This document shows, one piece after another, positions 11,791-24,254 of a DNA stretch of 64,000 nucleotides. Position 1 is the stretch's first letter, and every line of letters starts with the position of its first letter. A program made the position numbers and the translations under genes. This DNA comes from Pontederia crassipes (taxonomy: Eukaryota; Streptophyta; Magnoliopsida; Commelinales; Pontederiaceae): positions 310,001 through 374,000 of the forward strand of contig JAUKPH010000023.1 in the NCBI GenBank assembly GCA_030549335.1. Direction: 5' to 3'. Below the pieces are notes generated by a model. That model was not told the DNA's origin and searched no databases. It was given only the letters and a program-made list of their open reading frames with translations.

Positions 11791-12339
11791 ATTTTCGTCG
11801 TGTTAAAAATATAAAATTGATGATATTTTTTAACGACTTCAACTTTTTGAAAAAATTCACTAATGCAATTATTTTTTACATGCTATAAAAAAATATTATT
11901 GATATACCAAGATTCAGCTGGTGATTAGAGAGTAGGCATATTGGCCAAGGATACGAGATTATAATGAATTTGTGCAGGGTAAGATATCTTCTGCAATTAT
12001 GTTATGAGCCGGGTTCCATTTTTCTCCTACACTTTTATTAGAATTCAACTGATTTCTCATTTTTTTAGCTCCTCCCAACCAAAATGTTCAGCTGCATCAA
12101 AAGTTCCACCATTTTTTTTGGTGCAAGCTTTGATACATCCAACAATCACCATTGTTTTAGCCTTTCAAATTTCATGAATTCCTTTTTGTGTTCATGAACC
12201 ACCATCCATCCATCCACCATTGTGAAATGTCCTAGCTATCTTTTTTGCAGCTCTTTTTTGCAGCTTTCTTCTGTCGCATGATTGCGAAGAATGAAACCTT
12301 GGTGAATGTTCAGCTCCATGGAACTCGATCACGCCTCTG
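11791..12339. other. Spacer between the E(z) pseudogene and the ALP1-like gene
   Basis: AT-rich, with no coding similarity. The part near 12250-12339 is the likely 3' UTR and polyadenylation region of the minus-strand ALP1-like gene, though no single polyadenylation signal stands out. Confidence 0.4.
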
Positions 12340-13668
12340 TTAATGGCCGGTCGTCTGCGCTGCTGTTATTCTTGCTGCCAATGCCCTGCGCAGCTCAACA
12401 GCTTTCGCATCAGCAGCTGAATCCTCCGTACTCTCATGGCGGGGGCGCTGCTCGTCGTAGTCCTCGTCGACGCTTGAAATGGCCGAGTAGTCCTCCCGCA
12501 TCAACAGCACGTTGTGCAGTATCGCGCAAGTGCCGATGCAGGCCACGGCCGCCTTCGCGTCGTCCTCCTCCGTCAGGCTTCCCAAGGCACCCCAGTTCCG
12601 CAGGCTCGCCACCACCCTGCGCGCCGGGCGGTGCACGGAGCGGTGGACAACGTTGAAACCCTCGCAGGAGCCGCCGTCGCCGTCCTGGTTCGAGAACGGG
12701 ACCATCAGCCATGGAAGAAGAGGGTGTCCCACATCCCCCACCAAGTACTGGTCTGCGCCCAGCAGCCTCCCTGCCTCGACGTCCTTGTATAACGACGAGC
12801 GCTTGAGCACCCCGTAATCCGTCTCATCGCCTCGGAACCCTGCCGCGATGCTCAGGATCCTCAAAGACGAATCGGCCACGACCTGCGCGGCGAGCGCCGA
12901 CTCCCCACCCCCTGGGAACCGAACGCAGGCCACCGCGCCGCAGCAGTTGGGAAGAAGGTTCCCTCCCGCGAGGGTTCGGAAGCCGGCGGAGACGGCGGGA
13001 AGGTCCAGCGGGGTCGGGAATGCGAGCCAGAAGCGGAAGTTGGTGCAGAGGACTCGGCGGAGGCGTCCGGCGCAGAAGCGCGCGACGGGGATCGAGACGC
13101 CGAAGCGATGGGCGAGATCCGGGTAGGGCTCGCCGGAGGCTAGCCGGGCGAGGCCGATCGCGAGGCGGGCGGGGCTCTGGAGCGCAGCGCAGCCCGGCGG
13201 CCCGCGGCGGCAGTCGAGGAGTGGGTCGAGGAGGCACGCGAGCCACTCGAAGGTAGCGGCCGACATCCGGAAGGAGAGCCGGAAGTGGTCCTCCCGAGCC
13301 CGCGCAACTACAACTTCGCACGCTCCATCAACACCATATTTTTCCTCCTCTTCCTCTTCTTCTTCCTCCTCCTCCTCCTCCTCCTCCTCCTGTTCATCTG
13401 GATGCTTTCGCTTCTTGCTGGAAACTTGCGACGAAGAGGAAGCCGAGAGGAGTTGCAGGAGAAATGGCACTAGAGCAGGAACAGGACAGGAAGAAGTACC
13501 GTCAGTTGCAGTTGGCGATGGGAAAAAGGACAAGTTGGGGAGGATGAGGAACAAGACGACGAGAGCCTGAGAAACTAGGGACGACGCCATGGCCGCTACT
13601 TGCTGCTGATTTCTCCTCTCCACATCCTTCTCTGCTTCAGCACCTTCCATCTGCGGCTCGGTTCGCAT
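12340..13668 (-). CDS. ALP1/HARBI1-like protein, domesticated PIF/Harbinger transposase
   Basis: An uninterrupted 442-codon frame on the minus strand, GC-rich in AT-rich surroundings. Residues 28-75 are hydrophobic and serine-rich. KKRKHP (85-90) could be a nuclear signal and is followed by about 16 Glu in a row. FRMSAATFEWLACLLDPLL (134-152) and the following helical part match the N-terminal region of plant ALP1-like proteins. The DDE_4-type nuclease fold follows: NCCGAVACVRF (241-251), RILSIAAGFRG, QYLVGDVGHPLLPWLMVPF (307-325) and RRVVASLRNWGAL (350-362). The family usually has GAIDC where this protein has GAVAC, so the first catalytic Asp is Ala247. Asp312 is present. The third acidic position looks like Ala354. 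Plant ALP1 associates with PRC2 and opposes Polycomb silencing; that role is known for the family and is not shown here. Internal Met at 7 or 27 could be the true start. Confidence 0.85.
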   Translation of the reverse strand: MRTEPQMEGAEAEKDVERRNQQQVAAMASSLVSQALVVLFLILPNLSFFPSPTATDGTSSCPVPALVPFLLQLLSASSSSQVSSKKRKHPDEQEEEEEEEEEEEEEEEEKYGVDGACEVVVARAREDHFRLSFRMSAATFEWLACLLDPLLDCRRGPPGCAALQSPARLAIGLARLASGEPYPDLAHRFGVSIPVARFCAGRLRRVLCTNFRFWLAFPTPLDLPAVSAGFRTLAGGNLLPNCCGAVACVRFPGGGESALAAQVVADSSLRILSIAAGFRGDETDYGVLKRSSLYKDVEAGRLLGADQYLVGDVGHPLLPWLMVPFSNQDGDGGSCEGFNVVHRSVHRPARRVVASLRNWGALGSLTEEDDAKAAVACIGTCAILHNVLLMREDYSAISSVDEDYDEQRPRHESTEDSAADAKAVELRRALAARITAAQTTGH

Positions 13669-13866
13669 CCTGCACAGACTGCTGCTGATACAGAAATTTG
13701 AAGCCGGACTGGTGGTGTTAGTCGTCGGCGCTGCTGCACGGATTGCAGGAAAGTTATCTCCGCGATTGTGTTTATGGCTGCTGCGGAGATTTCAGTCAGG
13801 AACAGGAGAACTTTGCAGTTTTGAACTGATGAACCGATGGGGGTGCCTCATCTGCTCCTCATGACC

Positions 13867-13874
13867 TTATTTAA
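13867..13874 (-). promoter_or_regulatory. Possible TATA box of the ALP1-like gene
   Basis: TTAAATAA on the minus strand lies about 200 bases upstream of the ATG, in a region that becomes GC-richer toward the gene. Position and composition only; no transcript evidence. Confidence 0.2.
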
Positions 13875-13920
13875 CTGCTGCTACTTGCGCAGCTGTTCGC
13901 TGAGAACTCTTGAAATGTAA

Positions 13921-15440
13921 TGTGAGTGCTGCTGGGCCTGCGCTGTGGACCATTGAAATTTACATGCCACCTACTCTGCCATATGTTTTAACCATATTTG
14001 ATTAATTTAATTATTTAATTAATTAAAACATGAGATTGTTGTTTTGGTTTAAGAGATCTAATTCTTGTCAAGAAGGTAAAATGTAGAACGCTAATTTTTT
14101 TTATTAGATTAATAAAATAAGTGTATATTAATTTATCTTGTTAGTTCGACAGTAACTTTTTTTTTATTAAGATGAAGATGATCTGATTAATCGATGTTTA
14201 TGATGAAGTTATTTTAACATATAATTATTAATCCTTACATGATTTTTATTATTAGTAAATTAGTCCATTAAGTGTTTATTATTTCATTAATTTAATTATG
14301 AATTATGATTATTAAATTAATATAAATAAATAAATGTTCCATCAAGAAGTAGAGCGGGGGTAAAATTATAATCCTTAATTAATAGGCGATACATGACGCA
14401 GATCTACTATCATTATCGGTGATTGGAGATTGATTTGTATTTTAATCTTATGTGTTAATAGGTCTTTATTTTAAATTATTTTATCCGATTCTTTCGAGTC
14501 ATCTCTGTTATAACAGGAGATGACTCAGAAAAGTCAATTATTAATGAATAATTATATTTCTACCATTATTTTTTTTTTTGGGCTGTTCCAATTTTAGCCA
14601 TCTGACTTTCCCTTCTTGATGGAATTCTTCCCCATGAAAAAGTTTCAACATTAATGAATAATTATATTTTTCTATAAAATAATGCTGTCATTATTGAAAC
14701 TTTTTCCCTTAACCCTAACAAAAGTTTAACAAATTTGGATTTGCATAATGAGGTTGGAGACATGTTGGACCTTTTTTATCCATGATTATGGGGATTCTTC
14801 TGCTGGCGTAAGATTTTTGTACCATATTTGCATAATGAAAATTTGCATTGTGTGTTTTAAAGTGGACACCTTAATAATATTGTGAGTGCTGAAAATTTAT
14901 TAATACTAAGCTATTTTGGAGCAATTTATGACACCCCTTCAAAAGTAGAATTAACAATTGCTATGATACCTAATGAAAGGCTTTTATTGTATTTCCATAT
15001 TTGAAAATAAGTTAAAAGAATGTAATAAATTTTATTATACCGGGAAACAAAATATTTCCTTCGTTTTACGGATCGTGAATGGAAATTTTATCCGGTCTGG
15101 AGGACAAAAAATGAAAATGAAGAAGATAGAATAAAGTTTTAGACTCAATACATAAATGCAAAGAAGAGAAAAAAAATCAGCTGTGTCCAACACGAACCCT
15201 CCTTTTCAGCTTCCAAATTTATAACCCTCTTTTTCGGCTTCCAAATTTCTAGACAACTCGCGCAGGCAAGTGATTTCAGTTGATTTTTTTAGCCAACTTT
15301 AGGTACATAGGGGGAATCCTTATGTCATCAGTTTTTCGCGACATGAAACACTATCCTCTTGTCCTTCGTACTGATAATTCATTGATATCGTATGTATAGA
15401 TTGGACATCGTATGGAAGAGTTATGATGGTCGGAAAGTCA
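13921..15440. other. AT-rich intergenic stretch
   Basis: No gene. It contains TAATTTAATTATTTAATTAA-like palindromic AT sequence near 14005-14030, and a short duplicated phrase (ATTAATGAATAATTATAT) near 14539 and 14651. Confidence 0.4.
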
Positions 15441-17056
15441 CGTCGGAATGCGTTTCTTCGTCGATGACAAAATCCGGCCCGGGTTCTACTGTATCCGGCT
15501 CAGATTTCATAGAATCCGGACCAAGTTGAACTCGAAATTGGATCGAGTTGTCAAACCTGACCCGGGTTCCTATTGGCCCGGCCCGAGTTGTGCTTCAGCA
15601 CGACATGGGCATGGCACGATTCATATTGAACGTGAACCGACCGACTCGGCCCGGGTTCACTATACACCCGGCCCGAATTTGTCCTGGCTGAGGTGATTTT
15701 GAGCATCTACGAACACAGCTTGGGTTCCATCCGATGCGGGTCGGGATTTGGGGATGGAAAATCTATTTTTAGGTATTTTGTTATAAATAATTGAATAGTT
15801 ATTATGGCTAATTGTCCATAATCATCCGATCATATTGTTAACAGATCTGACATCATCATACTCTTCATATTTGACTTTGAGATTATTGATATTAGTGTTA
15901 CACTTGATCATGTGATTAATCATAGTATTGATCCAGTAGTTTTCCTTTGATTGAATTCTTGTTTAACCTAAATTAAATTGTTAAAAGATAGGTCCATTAG
16001 GTAAATAAGATAAAAGATGGAAACTGCTGGGTCTTCATATTTTTTTATTGTCTCTAAGTCCCCTGGGCCACAATGTCATTGATATGAATATTGTATGGGA
16101 CAGATAGCGTATCTAGAGATTTGACACGTCATCCTTTAGGAAAACTATGGTTGTGGCTCTCTTGTGATGACTATGGTCCCCCGCCATCACGAAGTTATTG
16201 TTAACACTATTATTGTATGGCGACTTGCCGTGATTTGATCTCCCACTGGCCTATATGAAAGAGACATGGAGTTTCTCCTAATTAACCGAGCGCTCCCTAT
16301 TAAATTGGATAACTTCAAATATTGAATTGAAAATGAATTAAATGAAAATCGAATTGAATTAAATTGAATTGAATCATGGTCATTCGAATTTTGGCATTGA
16401 TTGGCCTTGCTTTCACCCATTGAATTGTATAGAAAATTATTATTGGCCGATGACCATTGATATTAATAATTGAATCGAAATTGTTAAACTGAATAATGTC
16501 ATAGTGATCATGCATAATTAATTATTAATAATTGTTCATTGATACTGATTGGTCTTTGACCTCTTTCATGATCCTCTTTTTTGATTCATGACTTATTGAT
16601 TTATTTATATATTGACCTATTGATTATTGAGCTCCTACCATATTGACCTCTCTAGTGCCCTATTGTTTATCGTTTCATATCGTTATTGATTTATCAAGTA
16701 CCGTTATGATTGATTATTGTTATGGTTATACCCTACTTACTAAGTATTTTTATACACATGAGTTTTTCCCTGCATCTAAATTCATGCAAGTGAGGTGATG
16801 ATAGAGGATGGTGTTGCACATGGTGTAGGATTGTGTCCTACTAAATTATTGGATTAGTTATTATTTTTCGCATTTTTAGTATTGTAGAGCCATGGACGTT
16901 TCCAGTTCTTTGTCATTACGGATATTTAGATGTTTCTATTATTATTTCCGCACTTTATAGAATTTATTTTTCGTAAAATTATTTCATATAGAATAGTGTA
17001 GCGCCTTCGGGACGACTCTAAGCACGTGAAAGTCACGTGGGTCTCGGGGTGTTACA
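15441..17056 (+). mobile_element. 3' part of a gypsy-type LTR, plus orientation
   Basis: The GC-rich CCCGGGTTC/GGCCCG stretch (15470-15740), the CAATT-rich stretch (16310-16480) and the terminal 250 bases match 469-2410 in inverse orientation. It ends CACGTGGGTCTCGGGGTGTT ACA, a common end for Del-type LTRs. No internal domain follows, so it is a relic or truncated solo LTR. Confidence 0.5.
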
Positions 17057-17059
17057 CTA

Positions 17060-17281
17060 GTATAGTCATAAAACTTATAATATATGATTAAATATTTAGC
17101 AATATAACAAAAAAAAATCCATGTTCATCGAGTCGAGCTCGAGCTGGGCTGTGCTCGTCACGCCCGTGATGTCGTGCCTAGCTTCATGCTAGGCAACACA
17201 GCACGATTTGGCCCGAGCACGACCGCATAGTCGTGCTCAGGTCGAGCTCGTGTTGGGATGGCCCGGCAAAAAACATCTCTA
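17060..17281 (-). mobile_element. Truncated hAT-like MITE
   Basis: ACTTATAATATATGATTAAAT and the GC-rich GCCCGAGCAC/GGCCCGGC stretch are inverted copies of parts of the complete element at 30805-31397. It ends CATCTCTA, the inverse of that element's TAGAGATG start. The other end is missing. Confidence 0.5.
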
Positions 17282-17321
17282 CATATGTTGAAGGTCAATT
17301 TATTGTTGAACCCAAGTCATT

Positions 17322-17764
17322 TGAAGATGAAGTGATATGGAGTAATTTTGGAATTTCAAAAGGAATACATTGAATGTTATGAAGAGTTGTTAAGATTTCA
17401 AAGAGTCATGCGCTTAAAGGACATTCATTATTATGCAGAAGTTTAGAAGATATATTGAGAGATGAAGCATCATGCAACTTAAATAATATTGAATAAGTCT
17501 AGAAGACATCTTGAAAAGTGAAGGATCATCTTGAAAAGTAAAGGATCATCTTGAGAGTTGAAGAGTATTTCATTTATTATGTTATTTAATTAGAGCTAGT
17601 ATAAATAGGGATGAATGTAAGGTGTAAAGCATGTTTTGTTGAATTATGAACTTTGAATTCTTATCTTTAGACTTTGTCTGTCTTGGTGGATCCCTTTGAT
17701 ATACATAGTTATTTTCTGTTATTTTTGGATGATTCATTCTCCTCTATTAATCCATCCGCCATCA
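17322..17764 (+). mobile_element. 5' LTR of the older gypsy element (approximate)
   Basis: TGAAGATGAAGTGATATGG at 17322, followed by AATTTCAAAAGG and GAAGAGTTGTTAA, recurs at 29718-29820 after the element's integrase region, so both are LTR starts. The downstream end is set by a degenerate primer-binding site (ATTAGTAGAGCTCT, compare TGGTATCAGAGCTCT) near 17766. Confidence 0.5.
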
Positions 17765-17779
17765 TATTAGTAGAGCTCT

Positions 17780-19430
17780 AGTTCTTTGCATTGCTGGTCA
17801 TCATCGATGTGGTTCGAACGTCAACATGGCAACAATGAGCGCTATCTTCGTGATATCGAGATGGATGAGTTGAGAAGGCAAGTGCAACAACTCCAACAAC
17901 TGCTTGAAGTTATCTAGTTGTAAATCGTGGCAAGCAACGTCATGGTTCGCAAGCTGATGAGGAAGATAATTTCAATCTGTTGCATGAAGAGGATGATGAT
18001 TCATCTAGTGGGAGGGATTCTTTTCATCTCAACCAATGATGTCAATATGGTGGCTGCAACATCAAAGTTGACATCCCCAACTTTAAAGGACAAGTACATC
18101 AAAAACTTCATCGACTGGCTTGCTACAGTCGAACAGATTTTCGACTATAAAAGTATACCAGAAGATAAGATGGTCAAACTTATGGTGAAAGAATCTAAAG
18201 AGACAAAGGAAGCATAAAGGAAAATGGGAAAAAATGAAAAGGGAGCTAAAAAAGAAATTCATTCCTGCAAGCTACAAACAAGGTTCCTTCTATAGCTCAT
18301 ACAATTTCAAAATAAGGCGGATCATTTGTGGAGGAGTACACAATTCACTTTGAGCATCTCACAAAATGTAACATCGTGGAGCTTGAAGAGCAGACTATTG
18401 TTTGATATCTCGATGGTATGCAATCTAAGGTTAGAAATATTGAAGGTCACTTTGGCTCCCTCAAATATTGAAACCAAACATAAATCCGAAAAGGAAAATT
18501 CTTATCTATCAAGGTCACAATTTCTTCAAGCCATGGATCATTCTTCAGACGCATACTTGTGTTAATTGAAGAGAATGAAATCAAAGTGACATCCCTTTCA
18601 CTCTAAAACATTTACTTGATGAATTTCAAGATGTGTTCCCTCATGATATTCCTACAGATCTTCCATCTATACAGAGAATACAACATAATATTGCTTTCAT
18701 CCCAAATAAGATAGCTTATCGAATAAGCATGAAGAACTACAATGACAAGTTGATGAATTAGTGTAGAAAGTTTGATTCATGAAAGCTTAAGCCCATGTAC
18801 AGTATTTGTTCTCCTTGTTTCAAAGAAAGATGGCTCGTGGAAGATGTGCGTGGATGGCCAAGCAATAATTAAAATCACCATCAAGTATCGCTTTATATAT
18901 CGCGTCTTAATGATTTATTTGACCAACTTCATGAATCATAATTTTTTTTTAAGATTAATCTAAGGAGTGGATAGCATCAAATACGAATGCACCCAGGAGA
19001 TGAATAGAAAATCGCATTCAAGATAGAAAAAGTCCTCTATGAGTGGTTAGTAATGTCATTCAGTCTCTCTAGTACATTTGTGCGCTTAATGAATAATATT
19101 TTCAAGGCATTTATTGGCAAGTTTTAGTGGTATATTTTGATGATATCCTTATATTTAGCTCAAGTATGCAGGAGCACTTTAGCATCTTTGCTCAGTTTTT
19201 AAAGTTCTTCGAGAGCAACGGTTATTCGTGAATCTTAAGAAATGTCATTTCATCACTAATCATGTCATTTTCGTAGGATATGTTATTTTTCATTAAGACA
19301 TTAGCATGGATTCAAGCAAAGTTGAGACAATAGTAAATTAGCCTACACCAAAGTCATCTCAAGACATTCAAAGCTTTCATGGACTAGCATTCTTTTATTG
19401 GTGTTTCATTGCCAATTCTAGCACTATCAA
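17780..19430 (+). pseudogene. Older Ty3/gypsy element: gag and reverse transcriptase remnants
   Basis: Gag-like words appear first (FIDWLATVEQIFDYKSIPEDK at 18100-18165; EEYTIHFEHLTKCN near 18335). Reverse transcriptase pieces follow: [22 protein letters not shown] at about 18805-18870, a YFDDIL-like stretch near 19135, LKKCHFITN near 19230, and HGLAFFYRCF near 19380. Stops and shifts break every frame. The element stops abruptly near 19430, where the LTR of the nested element begins. Its integrase resumes at 28711. The RNase H and integrase N-terminal parts expected in between (about 0.9 kb) are absent on both sides. Confidence 0.7.
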
Positions 19431-20744
19431 AATTTACAACATAGCAAAATGATATATGTTACTTCTTTTATTTATGATATTATTTCAAGTAAAGATTATT
19501 ATTAGTATTGTTATTAAAACATACCTTGAGTTAAGAAAGATATTTATGATATATTTCAAAGACCATATGAAATGGAATATTCTTTTACATCAAAATATTT
19601 TCAGGGAACAATGCTTGTGAACTTGAAATAAGTTTACTTGATATTGATATATGATGGTGATATGTAATTTTATTATTATAAAACTCCATGTGTACATTGA
19701 TTATTCTGAATGAAAAAGGTCTTTGGGATTGCATTCGATATACGTAAAGTATTTGGGACGTATATCGGGTGTCTTTGCCCTTTGGGAGCTGCTCTGCGTG
19801 CACGTATTGACCCATGATATGCTCTGCGTATTATAGAATCATAATTAGGTGACACACAATCATGACTGAGATACGTATTGACCCATGATTTGCTTTGCAT
19901 ATCTGAGACTCTTGATTGTGAAGCTCTGTTTAACTATACAACACACAATCATAGAGGGATACGTATTGATCCATGATTTACTTTGCATATTCGTGACTCT
20001 TGATTATGAAGCTCTGCTTAACTGTATGACACATGATCATAGATGGATACATACTGACCCATGATGAGTATGTGCAATGACACATGTGTGGAGTTTCATT
20101 ATGAAAATGATGATATCTTGATATATTTTTATTTATGTGAAAGTTCATATGATTTGACAAATTATATTATATGTGTTATGTTTTAAATGTTTTATCATAT
20201 GAAAAATGTGGTTATATAATGTTATATGTACTCATATTGTCCCCCTATGTTGTACTTTTATTTCACTCACTGAGCAAATGATTGTTGCTCACAGTACTCA
20301 TTTTAAATTTTTTAGATATTCGTAGGTCCTCGAGTTGAGTCGACTCGAGCTTATTTTTGCTGCATATAGAGAAGAGGTCGAGTCACTGGAGCACTTTAAT
20401 CTTCCTTCATTTTTGTTTTTTTTAAAGCATGCATGTAATAGATAGTTTTAGATATTGTAATTAAGTTTGTGAGAAACTTTTTATAAGGTTGTATAAAACT
20501 TGATCTTGTGGGATTATATGTGAGATAGTTTGTGAAAAAAAAAGAGCATAATGGCAAAATGCGAATGTCCTATCTTATAGGTTTTTATTAAACTTGATGA
20601 ATATATATGCGACTTTTGTATGTATTGACAAATAACACAAAAAAAGTAGAGGGAGATTTCGTCGATTTTATTTTTAGAATTGCTAAATATAATTAAGATT
20701 ATGATAAGTGGGATTAGAATTTAGACGCGGAGTTGGGTGTGACA
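19431..20744 (+). mobile_element. 5' LTR of nested Del-like gypsy element, 5'-truncated
   Basis: The block corresponds to 27137-28705 of the intact 3' LTR. Shared landmarks are ATAGCAAAATG..TATATGTTA, the GATATACGTA..TATCGGGTG stretch, TTTCACTCACTGAGC and the GTTGGGTGTGACA end. About 1.5 kb of the LTR start is missing. It has only a short ATT run near 19497 where the 3' LTR has almost 300 bp of it. Confidence 0.8.
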
Positions 20745-20749
20745 GATTT

Positions 20750-20761
20750 TTGTATCAGAGT
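20750..20761 (+). promoter_or_regulatory. Primer-binding site (tRNA-Met type)
   Basis: TTGTATCAGAGT lies a few bases after the 5' LTR and differs in two or three bases from TGGTATCAGAGC, the usual site complementary to initiator tRNA-Met. Confidence 0.6.
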
Positions 20762-20872
20762 TTAGGTTATAAGATTCTGTAAACCCAAGTTAAGGCTAGG
20801 TGACATTATTTGCATTAGATTGATAGTGCGTACTTTTGACTTTCTTTTTATTTTCATTTTGAAGGGGTAAAA

Positions 20873-22345
20873 ATGCCACCGCGTAGGCGTCGTGGCGATA
20901 GCCAATTTGCTATTGTTGGCTCGAGTTATTTTGTTTCACTAGGCGATCGACCTAATAGGAGTCCATCAGTTTCATCTCATGTCGGTACAAAGTGTGGCAC
21001 GAGAAGTGAATGATAAACCTCCCTTACGTTCTGATGAGATCACAGCGGGTCCTTCAAGACTTCTTCATGTTGTTAAGCAAGTTAATCCTATTAAAAATCA
21101 AAGTGGTGCACGAGTTCTTGCACAAGCTTTAAGGGCTATCATGACCGGAGTAAACTCGACCTCCCAAGTTATGCAAAAAAATAGGTTCTACGACAAAATT
21201 AGAAAACAAGGTGTAGTGGATTTTGAAGGTACGGTTGACCTATCGGAGGCGGAGACATGGTTAAAGCATATGGATAGAATATTCAATCAGATTCGGTGCT
21301 CCAATGAAGAAAAGCTTGATTATATTATTTTCTTGTTGCAAAAAGATGCTTTAGATTGGTGGAAGACAGTTCTTGAAAGTCAAAATTTTCCAACTACTTT
21401 TGGATGGCAGGACTTTCTTCAAGAATTTTGAAAGAAATATTTGCCCAAAGTGTACACTGATAGGAAGGAGAAGCAATTTGTAATTCTGACATAATGAGCA
21501 TTATCAGTTGCGGAGTATGAATTAAAATTTACTCAACTATCAAAATATGCATCGAGCTTGGTGTCAGATGAAAATGACAAATGTAGGATATTCGAAGGAA
21601 CATCAGAGAAAAGGTTGAAGAGTTCGAATTCATTGACTACTCCAAATTGATGGCAGCCACACTAAGAACTGAAAAACTTATAGAGAAAAGGAATCAAGTT
21701 AGCCAACACTTAAAAAGACCAAATTCCAACTCTACTCAGACTGGGTAAAATAATAAAATGGAAAGATATGGTTGTGGTACATTTTACTCTCAAGATAACT
21801 TCTACAATAATAGGAGACATGAAAATGAATCACAAGGTGCACAAAAATATCATGCCAAGTAGAAAAATATGAGTACACAAATAAGTACAGTGAAAAGAAC
21901 ATTTTTAGAAAATCAAAGTAGAGTTTGACTAAGACAAGAACAATACCGCATGAATGCATATTGCACAACTTGTAAAAGATATCATTTTGAAAAATGCTCA
22001 GTATTCACGGGAGCTTGCTTTAAATGTGGTCAAAGGGGACACAAGATACAAGTCTGTCGATTTATGGAAAAGGGTAAAAGCATCTCTGAAATAGTAGCCT
22101 ATCCATCTGTGAAGTCTCAAATCAAAGCTACTCCTGGTACAAGCGTGAAAGCGAGTAATCAAAATATTCCAAGTACATCGAAACCGACGAATCCACTTGG
22201 GAGACCACAAACTCAAGCACATGTCTTTGCAATGACTGAACCTGATGCTTTAGCTACGCTTGACGTAGTGATGGGCATGTTGTCTATCTTTGATAAAAGT
22301 GCACATGTTCTTATTGATCCTAAATCTACTCATTCATTCATATAA
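20873..22345 (+). pseudogene. Del-like gypsy gag and protease region, broken
   Basis: Gag opens MPPRRRRGDSQ at 20873, then shifts frame. The main gag domain (VDLSEAETWLKHMDRIFNQI, then LQKDALDWWK) runs at 21230-21365. A TGA replaces the codon after FLQEF at 21431. The zinc knuckle CFKCGQRGHKIQVC is intact near 22018-22060. The protease motif reads HVLIDPKSTHSFI near 22305, where the family has LIDSGSTHSFI, so the active-site Asp is followed by Pro-Lys and the enzyme should be dead. A stop follows at 22345. Confidence 0.8.
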
Positions 22346-22396
22346 AAAGGCTTTTCATGCATGTCGATAGGAAACTTAGTCCTTTAGAATACACCG

Positions 22397-24176
22397 GTGG
22401 GAGATTCTATTATTGTTGCACAATTATATAAGGATTATAGAGTCAAAATTGCTAAGCAAGACATGCAAGCAGTTCTCATTCCTCTAAATATTCAAGACTT
22501 TGATGTCATTCTTGGAATGGATTGGTTAGCTCGTCATCATGTCACTATAAATTGTTTTAAGAAAAAAGTTTACTTTGAATCACAAAAAAAAATATAGTGT
22601 CACCTTTTGTGGTAAACGTCAAATACTTACCTCTTGTATTATTTCTGCGATGGTGGCACAGAAATTAATCAATAAGGGATGTGAAGCTTACCTTGCTTTT
22701 GTGATTGACATTAAAGTAGAAGGATCGCAGTTGGAAGATATTCCAATCATATCTGAATTTGTAAATGTTTTCCTAGAGGATCTTCTTAGACTACCACCAC
22801 TAAGAGAAATTGAGTTTAGTATTGACCTTGTTCCAGAAACAACTCATATATCAATTGCTCCTTATCGAATGGCACTAGCAGAATTGAAAGAGCTAAAGCT
22901 ACAATTATAAGAATTATTAGACAAAGGTTTCATTCGACCAAGTGTTTCTCTTTAGGGTGCACTAGTATTATTTGTTAAAAAGAATGATGGAACATTGCGA
23001 CTGTGCATCGATTATAGATAATTAAATAAAGTTACTATAAAAAATAAATATCCTTTGCCGTGGTTCGATAATCTTTTTTATCAACAGCAAGGAGTGAAGG
23101 TATATTCAAAAATAGACTTGAGATCAGGATATCATCAGTTGAGAGTTAAAGATGCTGATATTACCAAAACTTCCTTCAAAACTAGGTATGGACACTATGA
23201 ATTTCTGGTGATGCCATTTAGTTTAACAAATGCGCCCACAACTTTTATGGATCTCATGAATCGAGTTTTCAAACCTTATTTTGATAAGTTTGTGATTGTT
23301 TTCATTGATGATATACTAGTATATTCTTAAAGAGAAGAAGAGCATGAAGAACATTTAAGAATTATTTTGCAGATATTTTGAGAGAAATAATTATTTGTAA
23401 AGTTTAGCAAATATGAATTTTGGCTAAACTCAGCCGTATTTTTGGGACATGTAATTTTAGCAGAGGACATTTTTGTAGACCCAACAAAAGTTGAGGCAAT
23501 ACTAAGGTGGGAGCCTCCGAAGAGTGTGACATAAGTGAGAAATTTTCTTAGCCTAGCAGGATATTACTGACGTTTTATCGAAGGTTTTTCTATGATTACA
23601 ATTCCATTAACTAGACTTCTTCGAAAAAATATAAAATTCAAATGGACAGAGCAATGTCAAGATAGTTTTGAAAAGTTAAAGAGATATTTAACATCTGCTC
23701 CAGTGTTGATACTCCCAACAAACGATGGAGGCTATGTGGTGCATAGTGATGCTTCTCGACAAGGGTTGAGTTGCGTTCAAATGCAACATGAAAAAGTTAT
23801 TGCATATGCTTGTCAACAACTCAAACCACAAGAGTTAACCTACTCAACACATGATTTAGAATTGGCGACAGTAATTTTTGCTCTTAAGATATTGAGGCAT
23901 TATCTTTATGGAGAGGCATGTCACATTTTTACGAATCACAAGAGTTTGAAATATCTCCTTACACAAAAAGAATTAAATTTACACCAAAGAAGGTGGATGG
24001 ATTTACTAAAGGACTATGATTGCATAATTGATTATCATCTGGGTAAAGCTAATGTGGTTGCAGATGCACTTAGCCGAAAATCATCGAGCCTTCTAGCCCA
24101 TATAAAAATGTATCAGTTACCATTGCTACTTGAACTGAAATCTTTAGAAGCTGAGTTGAATACAAGTGAGAAATGA
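22397..24176 (+). pseudogene. Del-like gypsy protease end, reverse transcriptase and RNase H, broken
   Basis: VILGMDWLARHHVTINCF ends the protease part. Reverse transcriptase shows LFVKKNDGTLRLCIDYR (22965-23015), [13 protein letters not shown] (about 23110) and the catalytic FIDDILVYS near 23305, where YVDD or FIDD is usual. RNase H follows with [44 protein letters not shown] and DALSRKSS. In-frame stops lie at about 22910, 22955, 23330 and 24176, and a gap separates the frames around 22910-23055. The domain order (PR-RT-RH before IN) is that of Ty3/gypsy. Confidence 0.85.
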
Positions 24177-24254
24177 GCACTCTTGGCACATTTTAAAATT
24201 AGACCCATTCTAACCGAGAGGATACATGAAGTATGAGATCAAGACAAAGAATTA

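Noticed and set aside
12306..13473. Several open frames opposite or overlapping the ALP1-like gene
   Set aside because: They are shadows of a GC-rich coding region; only the 442-codon minus-strand frame matches a family.
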